From the NCBI GenBank assembly GCA_045837725.1, contig JBEWZL010000306.1:248001-312000 (forward strand): a stretch of 64,000 nt of DNA, in the 5' to 3' direction. The notes beneath the pieces were generated by a model that ran no database searches, was not told where the DNA came from, and saw nothing but the letters and a program-made list of their open reading frames with translations. The DNA is from Vermamoeba vermiformis (lineage: Eukaryota > Tubulinea > Echinamoebida). This document shows, piece by piece, positions 34,831 through 46,268 of this stretch. The first letter of the stretch is position 1. Each line of letters opens with the position of its first letter. The position numbers and the translations under genes are program-made.

Positions 34831-36738
34831 TCATCCTTTCAAATGCGTATCCAAAAACTGAATGATTTGTTCGAACGAAGGTCTTCTTGCCGGATCTGCA
34901 GCCCAACAGTTCTCAATTAAATACTTCCACTTCTCAGGCACTTGAAATTGTATCATACTCTGCGTCCTCTTATTAAACACCACATCGAACGGCGGTCGTT
35001 TGTTGTGGATCGCGACTTCGGAGGCGTACATTTCAGCTGGCTTGTTTTGCGTTGGATCACTTAGCGACCACATCTCCCAGCATATAACACCAAAACTATA
35101 ATAAATTATGTAAGTATGGAACTAAGGAAAAATGTTCAAAAGGGCGGATCTACTCGTGATCTGATCCAAGTTCGAATAAATATATTAGACTTACCTATAC
35201 ACATCTGCTTTTTCATTATAATTTTCTCCACGATAGACCTCGGGAGCCATATATACACAAGATCCCTAATACATAATGATCAATACTCCGCGAGTTGAAT
35301 GAGCTGTAACTGCGCTACTTACAACAGCCACGGTCATCTTGCCGTTCTCAGACACAAATCTGCTCAAGCCAAAATCACCAATCTTTGCGTTAAGATTCTC
35401 ATCGAGCTGTATAATTAATGAATGGCATCAGTCGCTAGTATTGCGTGCGTGATGTATTTTGTGACACGTGTCAAGTGTCATTTTGACGCGACTTGGTATC
35501 AGTTACTTACGAAAATATTAGGCGAGGATAAGTCTCTATGTATAATAGGCAGTGGCTTGTACGAGTGCAAATAGTGCATTCCTAATTAGGAAATATTAGT
35601 CACGAGCAAAACAGATCCAAAACAAGCACCACAAAACAATTCTAAAACTGTCATAATAATAGAACTAGTACTATAGATATGGCATTATAGTACTTACCCT
35701 CGGCAATGAGCCTAGCGATCTTATATTTGACATTATTTACATTGTTCGCCAACACATTCGCGTACACGGGATTCTGAATGACGTCTTTCAACGAGCCTGC
35801 GCCCATATACTCGGTTATCATTAGCCGTTCTGTACCGCTCCTCATACTCACACCGCGTAGGGACACGATGCACGGGTGAGATAATTTGCTAAAAATAGAA
35901 TTAGACCGTTGTACTAATTTGGCAAAGTGACGGTGCAAAAAATATTTAAGAACTAATTTGCACTAATTACGCGCGATTCAAAATTAATATCATTACTATA
36001 TTATTATATAATAAGAATTTCATCGTTATATTTGAAAGAATTGAATGTAACGGAGACTTTCGGATTTCAATTTACTTACCTCCAAATCGTAATCTCTTTG
36101 ATAAACATTTGCATGTCTGACATATTTCTAAACTGATGGCGCACAATCTTCTTCACCGCAACGATTTGGTCGCGATAAATACCTGTGATAACGATGATTT
36201 AGTATTCCGATCAAGCTGAATTTACAGGAAAAGCGCTCTACAGCCACAAAACAATTTTAAAATATTTTCTAAATTACGTACCTTTATATACAGCTCCAAA
36301 ATAACCCTCCCCAATTGGTTGTACGAGTCTGATCTCGCTAGGATCGATTTCTAACGGCTGTAATTGCCTATATAATTCATCTTCCTGCTGCTGTTGCATT
36401 CGTTGTTGCAAATCATGAATAGAAAATTGCGCGGGCTGTGTCGTTTGAGGCGAGGGAGTTGTAGTGAAATTGAATAGACTTTGGTTTCCCATCGGACTAT
36501 TAAACAATGGGGAATTGACTTGCGGCGAGCCAAATTGCACGTGCGGTGGGGAATTAAATATATTGTTATTTGTTTGAGCTTGCGGTGATAATTCTGCATT
36601 TGCTAAGGCAAATTTCGGATCCATGACGTACATCGAGTCGTCATCTTGCGACCCGCCTCCAAAATGTGGTCCTGGCGAGGAGAACCGTACAGGACTCGAT
36701 GAAGGGTTTGCATTATTGAATTGGAAGTTATTAAACAT
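34831..36738 (-). CDS. TKL-group protein kinase
   Basis: Minus-strand exons 36738-36282, 36182-36080, 35888-35698, 35581-35511, 35406-35323, 35265-35195, 35095-34831; 413 residues. The first 120 residues are Asn/Ser/Pro/Phe-rich and disordered, with a Gln-rich helix. The kinase domain follows: P-loop GEGYFGAVYKG, VAVKKIVRH (catalytic Lys), ITIWRSKLSHPCIVSLRG, HRDLSSPNIF, KIGDFGLSRF, GSCVYMAPEVYRGENYNEKA, DVYSFGVICWEMWS and RRPSFEQIIQFL at the end. The latter blocks are characteristic of the tyrosine-kinase-like group, which phosphorylates Ser/Thr and sometimes Tyr. The catalytic loop reads HRDLSS rather than HRDLKS, so the usual Lys is Ser. An N-terminal disordered tail with a C-terminal kinase is common in protists. 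Confidence 0.92.
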
Positions 36739-37431
36739 GGTGTTTCAAGCCATGAACTGTTGTCGTTCGTTTGGCGGCACTAAGAAAATGGCTTGCAAAC
36801 CTGGTTTCAGAGTTATATTCGACACTAATAAGAAAAAATTCGGATAAATATGGCCATAGTATCAATTCTAAGTATTAACGAGGGCGGGGTTGTGTTGCAA
36901 GTCTCGATCGACAAAAAGTATGCTGGATCTCGGGTGAGAACGCTCTACTAATTATCATTTTCCTACTAATACGCATGCCAATATATTATGCGCTATTCTA
37001 ATCATTAGTGGAGCTAAATATCGTACCGCCAGTTGGTTAGAAGCTCTTTGCTTTATTTAACAAATTGCTCCTCGGTAAATACAGGGGTTCGAGTTGGATG
37101 AATGGCTTATGATAACTCTATTGTGCGCGGGTATATTTTAACACCTAGAATTCAACTACAAATTAGTAAAGGAAAAACAAATCTGAAAAAAAAAGGTCTT
37201 GGTAATGAATGTTGCTAGAAGTTTTTAAAATTATGTAGAACGCTACACTGTACCAATGTATATTATTGTAATATTATTTAGTAAATTTGCACGAAGACTA
37301 ACAGTAAAAATATTCGAATCTAAATCCGAGACAAAAACTATTTTTAAAAATATCTAGAATCTTATTAATGGTACGAAAATTATATATTGATATTTATATA
37401 CACTTGTGGATATACTTACGGGTTAATAAAA
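36739..37431. other. 693-base gene-free stretch
   Basis: Between the TKL kinase start (-) and the acyl carrier protein stop (-). AT-rich with GTAC-containing words. A tRNA-like box pair near 37029 and 37087 does not fold. No gene found. Confidence 0.5.
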
Positions 37432-37806
37432 TTATTTAGCGTGAGGGTGAGCGACGATGTAGTTAATAGCATCCTCAGTAGATTGAATTTTTTCGAACTC
37501 GGCATCAGGGATTTCAATAGCAAATTCGTCTTCTAATTGCATCACTAATTCGACAGTGTCCAATGAGTCCAAACCAAGATCCTTTTGGAAGTGGGCCTTG
37601 GCTGAAACAGATTCGGGTGTAACCTTCTCGAAAGCCTTGACAACGTTCAACACACGAGTCTGAACATCCTCGGGAGTCAATTTGTGAACATCAGCATATG
37701 AACGAGTGATGGCAATAGCAAGGGCAGGTCGAACAGCAGATGTGTTTCTGGCAATACCAGATGACTTTTGAGCAGTCTTAACGAGCGAAGTGAATCTAGA
37801 AAACAT
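37432..37806 (-). CDS. NDUFAB1: Mitochondrial acyl carrier protein
   Basis: Single exon, 124 residues. The N-terminus (MFSRFTSLVKTAQKSSGIAR, with further basic/Ser-rich sequence to about residue 36) is a mitochondrial presequence. The ACP domain follows, with DLGLDSLDTVELVMQLEDEF; Ser81 in DSL is the 4'-phosphopantetheine attachment site, and EIPDAEFEKIQSTEDAINYI is the conserved helix III-IV region. It carries acyl chains for type II mitochondrial fatty acid/lipoate synthesis and is an accessory subunit of complex I and the Fe-S/LYR machinery. It is divergent from eIF3h with only 174 bases between starts. Being intronless is unusual here. Confidence 0.96.
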   Translation of the reverse strand: MFSRFTSLVKTAQKSSGIARNTSAVRPALAIAITRSYADVHKLTPEDVQTRVLNVVKAFEKVTPESVSAKAHFQKDLGLDSLDTVELVMQLEDEFAIEIPDAEFEKIQSTEDAINYIVAHPHAK

Positions 37807-37980
37807 GTTGATTATTTGCTATTGTGTCAAGCGTTTGGATCTAAACACGTTTTGGCTCGCGCGCAGGACTTCATTTTTTTTCTCAATTTTTGACCGTCAA
37901 ATTTTGCTTGGTTGAATTTTTGACGACCAAATCTCTCGCTATTATTTCGTCTTGTTTGTTACCGTAGAAAGACATCAACA
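37807..37980. promoter_or_regulatory. Short bidirectional promoter, ACP / eIF3h
   Basis: 174 bases separate the two divergent ATGs, so one compact region must drive both housekeeping genes. It contains a tandem TTTTTGACCGTCAAATTTTG / TTTTTGACGACCAAAT motif (about 37888-37933), which could be a shared element. Function is inferred from position only. Confidence 0.45.
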
Positions 37981-40080
37981 ATGGATCTTCACTTCGTTTA
38001 CGAGGACGTTCAATTGCAAGAAGTGCAACTTGATGCTTTGGTACGAGATACATAGATGCCAACTACATCCACAATTTTTTGTTGATCGTGGTCTAAGCGA
38101 GCAATAATATTCATAATATTATAAAAATAGGTTGCTTTCAAGATTATCAAGCACAGCCGCGAGAATGCTCCAGATATTGTTACTGGTCAATTATTGGGAT
38201 TAGATATAGGAAACGTTTTGGAAGTTACTTACGCTTTCCCTATGCCCTCCAGGTAATTATTCAAAATATTATATGCATAATAACACGCGATCGTATGAAT
38301 TTGGAATTAATAAGGGTGATCAAACAGAGATGAGGACGAAGATCCGGCTAAATCAAGCCAAGCTGCCGCTGAATTCCAAATTGATATGATGAGACAACTC
38401 AGAGAAGTTAACGTCGATAATAACACAGTAAGTGCAATTAAAATTGACAGAGTTGAGAAACGGATCGAAAGATCAAATCCCAACTTAAATTTTATTATTT
38501 GATCGATTACATTATTATCCACGATACAAAAATATTTACACGATCTAATTATTAGGTTGGCTGGTACCAATCAGCATTTTTGGGTTCGCAATTCACCGAT
38601 GCGAGCATGATTGAAGCTCAATTCCACTATCAATCAAAACAAGATATTCGCCGTGCTATTGTATTGTGCTACGATCCTTTGAGGACGGGACACGGTTCAT
38701 TGGACTTCAGAGTACGTACTAACCCCACTGAAAAATTTAAAATATTTTTGTGACGCGATCTGGAGATTTTTTAGCCTTGAGGCTATTCGTAATCTATATA
38801 ATGCCATATGATGTGATTTCAAATAATTATTGACACATTTTTTTGCTTTATTTAGGCTTACAGATTGAGCGACAAGTTTTTCAAGTTGTACAGACAAAAG
38901 AACTTTACCAAGGAAAGGTAAGCGTTATAACATGATCGATGCATTATTATAGCATCCAATTGACGGCTTAATAACGATGTATATGACAGCTTGGCTGAAA
39001 ACAATGTTTCATTCAAAGACGTGTTTCAAGAAATCCCCGTCAAGGTACGCTACTTGGTGACATTTTTCAGACAATGGTTTTGTGTTTATCGCTTATTATT
39101 GCGTATTATTATTGTGCCCGAGTAATAGCATATGATACGATTATTTTTGCGGCAATGATGAATAATTAAAGTTCCTTTGGCTGTCGGAAACATAGTGACG
39201 AAGAAGTGACTTTTCTGAGCACAAAAATAATCGTTAAATCAAAAACGATAGCGAATATGGCATAATAATAAGCAAAAAATACCATAATAATCATTGTTGC
39301 ATCGTTAAGAGCAAGTTTTATTTTTGATCTCGATCCGCCTATTTTATTCGTTCCAGAGACTAATGATTTATTTGCAAATAGATTGTCACCTCCACTATTA
39401 TGCGCGCAATGATCATGCAATTGGCAGCTGAATACCCCGAAGATGTTGGCACGAACTTCGACTCGTTAGAATTGACTTGGAGTCCGTTCTTGGAGAAGAA
39501 CTTGGATGTGTTGATCGATTGCATTTCTGATTTGCAAGGCGAACAGAACGAGAACGGCAAGTGGTTGCGCCAAGTTGGTCGTTTGCAACAACAACAGCAA
39601 CAATTTTTACAGAAACGAGTAAGTACTGCCTCGATCTGGTCTCGATCCATTTTTTTTCGTCTTAGCACGGTTTAGGCTAATATCAATGCCGTATACATAT
39701 TATAGTAACACAATACAATAATGTTATGAATATGATGTTATTGTAGTTTATATTCAAAATTTAGATCTTGGTTGGATCGCGTGTTCGAGCAGCTGTGATA
39801 TAGTTACTAATTATTGCTTGTATTTGAACAGAAAGCAGAAAATGCTCAACGAAAGGCCAACGGTGATGCACCTCTGCCCGAGTCACTCAAAGAACTTGAG
39901 GTTGAGAATCCGCAATTGTTTAAGTTGCCCGCCGAGCCCAGCAAGATGGAGTCCTTGTTGATTGCTAACCAAATTAACTACCACTGCGAGCAAATCATTG
40001 GTTTTGGTGGCCAAACTGTTAGTAAGCTTTACTTGGCCTCGACTTTGAAAGAGAATGCTCCAGCTCAACAACAACAGTAA
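37981..40080 (+). CDS. EIF3H: Translation initiation factor eIF3 subunit h
   Basis: Exons 37981-38040, 38131-38252, 38328-38427, 38556-38711, 38856-38917, 38990-39044, 39382-39618, 39832-40080; 346 residues. The MPN domain begins VQLDALVAFKIIKHSREN, with VTGQLLGLDIGNVLEVTYAF, VGWYQSAFLGSQFT (where active JAMM proteases have HSHP-type residues, absent here) and VLCYDPLRTGHGSLDFRAYR. The C-terminal half (LAENNVSFKDVFQEIPV, WLRQVGRLQQQQQQFLQKR, LLIANQINYHCEQI) matches eIF3h. This is a non-catalytic MPN subunit of eIF3, which binds the 40S ribosome. The intron 39045-39381 (337 nt) is long for this locus. Confidence 0.95.
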
Positions 40081-40494
40081 ATCTGGATGTGTGCGAAAAA
40101 ACAAATCAAAAAACGATCCTTTCGCTTAAGTTAAGGCGAATTTTTGCGTCATTATATAATAAAGTATCATTAAAATAGCAGCTTCCTCCTCGGTGATCCT
40201 GTTTGAAATTGGATGTTGCTCGATCTTTTTGTTCATGGGTGATTTCTGTTTTATAATGATGTCTACTGCTAAATAATAAGGACTTACGTCGACCACTTCT
40301 CGTCGGGTATTTTTAGCTTGGTCAAAGTAAATTTCGTGAGTGTTTGGTCAAATTTCATTTCCTGCGTTCTTTTACGTAAAACGGCAATTCAATACGGCAC
40401 CACCGAATATCTATCATAGTGTATAGTTAATATTTGTACATACGAGTATATTATTGTATATTTATTGGAATCAAGCTAAGTATTTCAGCTGAAA
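40081..40494 (+). other. Intergenic spacer
   Basis: 414 bases between eIF3h and the DFT kinase gene. AT-rich, with an ATAATAAAG-like 3' flank soon after the eIF3h stop. No gene seen. Confidence 0.5.
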
Positions 40495-43400
40495 ATGGCT
40501 TCGAGCGCAGTTGCAGCTGATCCTTCGTGTTTGGAGGTGGAGAAGGTAAAATATTATAATATTAATTAGTATTAAGATATTAATAATGGAACTAACGTTC
40601 GATAAGGCCTGAAATTTGGTGATACAATTTCAAATAATAATTTGATCTGCGTCGTGAATTGAGTTTTAATTGCGATTTTATTATAGGAGCTAATACAAGA
40701 TCTCAAGAACAATTTAATAGCATTTAAAAAATTAATGACGGACCCTGGATTTGCAAAGAGTTTAGAAGCAAATTTAATAATCTTACACAAATCTTTGTCA
40801 TATCCGATGCTCGTTGAAGACTCTCACGAATGGTAAGGCCATTATTAAAATAATTACAGATTATACAATAGGGCTGCAGTAAATATTGTTCAATAATTTC
40901 ATTCCCGAATCTGAAATCCGCTCAGCCTGCTTCTTTCAATAAGAATTTTATTACTTTTGGCATCACAATAATATTGATAGTCTCATAAATGCATATTTCT
41001 TATTCTAATCGATTTTCAGCCTTCGATCGCTGATCAAAGCTCACAACGAAACGGTTATACTTCAAATGATGATCTATTTATTCATGGCTATTGACAAAAT
41101 GCAAAAATCAGAAGAAAAAGAGACTATAGCGCAGACATTCAACTTTATTCTACACGAGTTACAAAACAAACCGAACGAAGATCTGATCGTCAACGTGGTC
41201 AATACTTTTTTGCACGTAGTATTGACGAATATTAGGCCGGTACGTATTACTGAAAGATTTTATCTCAAATAATCATTATTTTAATGCAAATTGAATAATT
41301 TTTGATTGAACATTTTGGAGCCTTTAGCTTTCGAAAATATCATAAATTAAATATCTATGTAGATTATAAGACCAAACCTTATTCTTTTAGGAGCAAGCAT
41401 CTATAAATCATACGAGTTTTCTGCTTGATCCAAAAAAAATTCATTAATTTTCGTATTGCAATCTTTTAACCTATATTTAGAGCAATGCCGAATATGCGAC
41501 GTCAATCCTCTCAATGCACCACAGATTTGCGTCAATAAGTCGACTACGAAGTCAATTGTTGCGCATGTTTGATATTGGCGGCTATTTTTGTACTGGCGTC
41601 TTGTTGGGGTCTGGAACTATTGGCAGCGTATATAAAGGTATGAATATACTATAAATATATTTTCTAAAGTATCATAATGCATATTACTACCATTAAAAGC
41701 AATCTAAGCGATTTCGATTTCCATCACTGGATCTGTTTACGATTGCTAACTTTCAGTTGTCGATAAAAATATTATACATACGTGCAAAATAATTATTGAG
41801 CTAATAATGTGATTATTTAGGTTTCCACAAAGAGACAGGCAATGTCGTAGCGATCAAAGCAGTCGCGTACACGGACAAATCACCGCACCACAAAAAAGCA
41901 TTGAAACGTGAAGTTCAAATGATGAAATATATGTCACATCCTAATATAGTAAGTATTGCCTATTATAGAAGGAGACAATATGTCCGGTTACTTTTGGCAT
42001 CATTTTAACCACTTCGTTTAATAGGTTCGGCTATATGATGCATTAAAGGACGATAAATATCTATATTTGGTCATGGAATTATCTCCGCTGGGAGATTTAG
42101 AGAATTGGATCTCGAATTACAGCACCAAACACGGACGACTGTCTTATCCGCTGATGATTCATTTCATGCACGAACTAGGTACGATATATAACGGCATAGT
42201 AGTATATGCTATATGATGCTAATAGTTGTCTATTATAGCAAATGGATTGAAATTTTTGCGAAGTAAAATGATCGTGCATCGCGATCTGAAGCCCGATAAT
42301 TTTTTGGTGTTTGAAGATGAGAACAGCAAAGAAATGCGATTGAAGCTAAGGTACTATAGTATAATGACACTATGATGCTTATTACTTGTTAACGCCATTT
42401 CACTTATTTGCAGCGATTTTACGAGTGCGCGACAATTGAACGACGGAGAATTGACCAAATCGCTATGGGGCACACCTATTTACATGGCACCCGAGCTGTT
42501 AGATCACAAGAAGTATACTGACAAGGCTGATTTATGGTACGTATCCTTCATCATAGTATTAAGCATCTACTTGGATCTGCGTAACACACGAGGATCCAGA
42601 CATTATTTTCAAGACGGGTTTGCTAATTTTATGTTGCGTATAGGTCAGTCGGAGTGATCATGTATCGTCTGTTATATAACTCACTGCCCTATACTGGTCA
42701 ATCGTGGGCTGAACTCGCTAACAACATCAAAACATTGCCGCTGACATTCCCTGCCAACGTCGAGATTGGTGATGACGCACGTGATTTGTTGATGAGACTA
42801 TTGAGACGTGATCCTTATGAAAGGTAAGTCTATGAATGAAGGTCTTAATTATCAAATACTACTAATGTTGCGGTTGAGTGAAATTAATTTTTGCAAATTT
42901 TTCGACCCCATAACTTTTGGCACTTTAAACCTTTACTTGGAAGTAGCCTCAATGTACTAATATGGTAATTATAGAATAAGCTGGGAGGAATTCTTCACGC
43001 ATTCGTTCTTCACGAATCCAATTCGTCGCCCGAACTCAGCGCCAGACTCGCCAAAGAGCTCAGATGCGCTCCGGCAAGAAATGCAAGATCAATTGAACAA
43101 ATACAAAGACGCGTTTAATTCTTCGCAACAACAAATTAAACTGCTCGAACAACAGTTAAAAGAAGCACATGAACGTGAGACTCGCATGGAAGAGTTGATC
43201 TCGCAGATGCGCGATAAGGATCAGTCTGAAGACACTGACGTACGTAGTTAATAGCTAATATTGCGTATTTTACTAACTGTTATATCTAGTCTATGAGAAG
43301 AAAGATTCAAGAGCTCGAAAAAGAGCGCGCGATTTGGATGGCGTCAGCCGAAAGCAGATTGGGATCTGACAAATCGAGCGAGGCGCTAGTGAACTCACTT

Positions 43401-44392
43401 AAGAGTGAAATAGAGCGACTAAAGAATAATGCCGCTAAGAATGGCAAGAATAACTTCCAAGAGTTGGAGCTTGGTTTTCGCGAGCAGATCGAGGTCTTAA
43501 ATCGACGAATCAAAGAGCTCGAATTGGAGAATTCAGGTCACGCCGAGCAATATAATACCATTATGAACTTGTTTAAGAAGGACGTTGAAGATATTGAACA
43601 AAGCAACTCACAGCTTCAGAAGGAAAAAAATCTCTTGGAAGAAGAACTCAAGCGCTATAAGCTGTACGAGGCCGAAAACAGGTCTTTGCAGCAGATTGTG
43701 CGCCAATTGAAAGGTAAGGCACATAATTTAAGAAAAAATTGCATCGCGATCAGCGGATGCATCCAGTACGAAAACTCCACTGGACGGGCTTTTTCCATTT
43801 AACTGGTTAAATATTTATTTTGATTATTTGTCTAAATAATTTATTTTACAGAGAAGGAAGAAGAAAAGGACAGACAAATCCTTGGCATGTCCGAAGAAGT
43901 CGAGCGATTGCGAAGGGACAACGCTACGTATGAGAAGCAGTATATCGAGATATTGAGCGAGTCATTGAAGACGGAAGAGACGTCGAAGTTGAACGACGAA
44001 ACGATTTCCTTATTAAGGTAACAATTGAATTCAATTTTCCTTTACGAGACAATTTTTTTTGCTGTCATCAGTCTTTGCTTGTGAGCAAGAAATTTGAAAA
44101 TAGTACTGCTCTTATACGCATTCAAATTTACTCGTATCAGAATTATTTTCTTCGGATCCAAGCCTCTTACGTAACTTGGTTCGAGCCATTGGCAGGATCT
44201 AATTCCATTTTCAACAGAGAGAAGCTGCGCGAGACAGAGCTGATATTAGCAGAGTGCCAAAAAGACCGAGAACATTTAACGCAGGAGTTGTCTCGATTTC
44301 GGACCGTCTCGTCGGGCGAGTTCGCTCGATCTAAAAAAGACGACAGAGAAGATAAAAAAGAACGAGCTCGAGGGAATTCAGGAAAAAGTTAA
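40495..44392 (+). CDS. Ser/Thr kinase (ULK/IKK-like) with helical N-terminal region, DFT motif and C-terminal coiled coil
   Basis: Exons 40495-40545, 40687-40832, 41020-41239, 41481-41637, 41821-41948, 42025-42178, 42239-42350, 42414-42536, 42644-42823, 42975-43239, 43290-43713, 43852-44017, 44218-44392; 766 residues. An alpha-helical region of about 180 residues comes first. Then the kinase: GVLLGSGTIGSVYKG, VAIKAVAYT, MSHPNIVRLYDAL, HRDLKPDNFLV, LKLSDFTSARQ, WGTPIYMAPELLDHKKYTDK, LWSVGVIMYRLLYNSLPY. The last about 330 residues are coiled coil. Lys, HRD, Asn and the DFG aspartate are present, but DFG-Gly is Thr. The overall look is nearest ULK/Atg1 or IKK/TBK1-type kinases; I cannot decide. 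Likely active and oligomeric (inference). Confidence 0.88.
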
Positions 44393-44609
44393 CGGTGGTA
44401 ATAATAGTAATGGTCCTAATAACAATAATGGTACGAACAACGATTGTATTATTGCTTAATTAAGCCTTGACAAAAAATGTAAAATAAAGAAGCTTTTGAC
44501 TAAGTCTACAATTTATTTCAAAAATATGTTTATGCTAGGCATATAGTAGTACAATAGGATATGAGTCCAAATAGTCCTAAGGTAGACGAGCGAAGTCGCG
44601 TAACGGATC

Positions 44610-45214
44610 TTAATCGAAGTGAACAGTACCACCCATTTCACCCCAGTCTCCTGCACGACCGCTGCCCACGGAAGTAATAACCTAAATAATGTAAGTTATT
44701 TTCCTTTTAGATAGCCAACAACTGGAATTTCTACGGATCAGGTCTTACCTTCAAAGTTCCCTTAAATTGGTTGCCGTTGATGGTACCGGTGTACTGGTTG
44801 ACTTGACCGTTAGAAAAGGTCGCAGTGACGTTCATTTGGTTGTTGACAAGAGTACCAGAGTAGGTCTTTTTGAGGTTGCTGGCGTCGTTGTCGTTCTTGT
44901 TGCCACCGCTCACATTGCCTGACGCATCCACTTCGAACTTCATTTCCCAACCAGTGGTGTGAATGTTGGCAGGTTGTCCATTAGCTTTCGAAGGTTGTTA
45001 GAGAGTTGAAGTACAATTAAAGTACAATTTTTGTAACGGATGCAGCAGCATTTAAAGAATTTGTAAAATTAGCTGACCATAGTTTACATCGAGGAAAATA
45101 TTATTCGAGTCTTGCTAAACCGTTAGCAAACCTCTAACTAAAAAGAAGAGACTTACATTGTTTCCACGTGGCCCAGCCGTCGCTACCGCCGCCAATTTTA
45201 ACCTTGCGAGACAT
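44610..45214 (-). CDS. Small Gly/Asn-rich protein, unknown function
   Basis: Minus-strand exons 45214-45157, 44984-44749, 44681-44610; 121 residues. The product is polar and beta-rich, without signal peptide or membrane segment: MSRKVKIGGGSDGWATWKQ, VSGGNKNDNDASNLKKTYSG, VNQYTGTINGNQFKGTLKV, GRAGDWGEMGGTVHFD. Alternating G-T/S-G strands suggest a small beta-sandwich or lipocalin/avidin-sized barrel, but nothing diagnostic is visible. It is convergent with the DFT kinase gene and divergent from the F-box/pseudokinase gene across 374 bases. Confidence 0.75.
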
Positions 45215-45588
45215 TTTGAACGTGTTGTTGTTTTGTTGAGTTGAAATGACAATAGGGGGCAAAAAATTTAAGTCGTGTGACAAATTTCCACCATAAAAGG
45301 AAATGCATGCGCTGGCACCTATTTTTGGCTTCACGACGCGTGCCATTTAAATTTTACCAATAAAGTACAATTCAAATCTTTCTGCGCCAGATTGACTATT
45401 TAAAACTGTAGTCCTACTCGCGAAGCATTTTTTTTCCACAATAGGTTCAAAGGGGTTGTTACTAAGGAAATAATTCCCTATTTTCGCTGGAACACGGCAT
45501 TCCCACTTTTTTCCGCGGGATCCAAAACTGTTCGACCAAAAAAAACGTGATCTGTTATTTTTAATTCAATTCCAACTGCTGGCAAGCC
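45215..45588. promoter_or_regulatory. Divergent intergenic region
   Basis: 374 bases between the starts of the Gly/Asn-rich gene (-) and the F-box/pseudokinase gene (+); it must hold both promoters. No clear motif. Confidence 0.45.
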
Positions 45589-46268
45589 ATGGAACATAAT
45601 GACGTCTCAATTAACGAACTTCCGTTCGAGATTTTGATGGAGATCTTCGAGTATTTCTCGATCTCTGAAATTGCTCGCTTTCCAATGGTAATTATTTTAG
45701 AAAGCTACTTACAATATTGGAAAATTATTTGACCAAATCTGCCGAGACGTCAAGCAAATCGTTAAATCGTTCTGAATTTTCAAATTAATTATTTTTAAAA
45801 TCTCGTTTCGAGGGATTCCTTTTGGATTATGGTATTAACTAACAATAGCGTATCGTACAATATAGATAAATTATTGCGACGAATTTTTGTTCTGACATAT
45901 TTCTATTTTTTCAGACGTGCACTCATTGGCGTGATCTGATGCAACAAGATCACTTCTGGGCCTCACTTGCACGCAAGACATATGGCCAATACGTTGGCGA
46001 GACTCCAACAAAAAAACAACTCGAAGAACTCTCAAAGCGATGTGGCCAAGGTAAAAATAATTATCATTTATTATTCAAAGTGCAATTGTCGTGTGACCAA
46101 TAGGGCGTTCATTAACTGATAACAAATTACCAAATATAGAACTTACATTCATGCACTGGCTGCAGTACAGATCGTTGTTCGGTCTGACCATGAACACGGC
46201 AGTTCACATTAGCGCATCCGTGCCTGACGAAGTGTTCGATTACAAAGTGACATTAGAGCCTGGCTTGA
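45589..46268 (+). repeat. Left arm of a large inverted repeat
   Basis: The F-box and following exons, with parts of their introns, recur in inverted orientation at about 50097-50767. Exons 2 and 3 are nearly base-identical. In the first intron both ends are conserved, including about 90 bases before the acceptor, while the middle has diverged. Similarity stops abruptly within exon 3 at the A18 tract of the right arm. Confidence 0.85.

Noticed and set aside
37025-37110. tRNA-like A box (GCCAGTTGGTTAGAAG) and B box (GGTTCGAGTT)
   Set aside because: The boxes are too far apart and neither the T stem nor the acceptor stem can pair; no tRNA fold results.
36739-37431. Possible hidden gene or non-coding RNA in the 693-base gap
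   Set aside because: No ORF, fold or repeat could be supported by eye.
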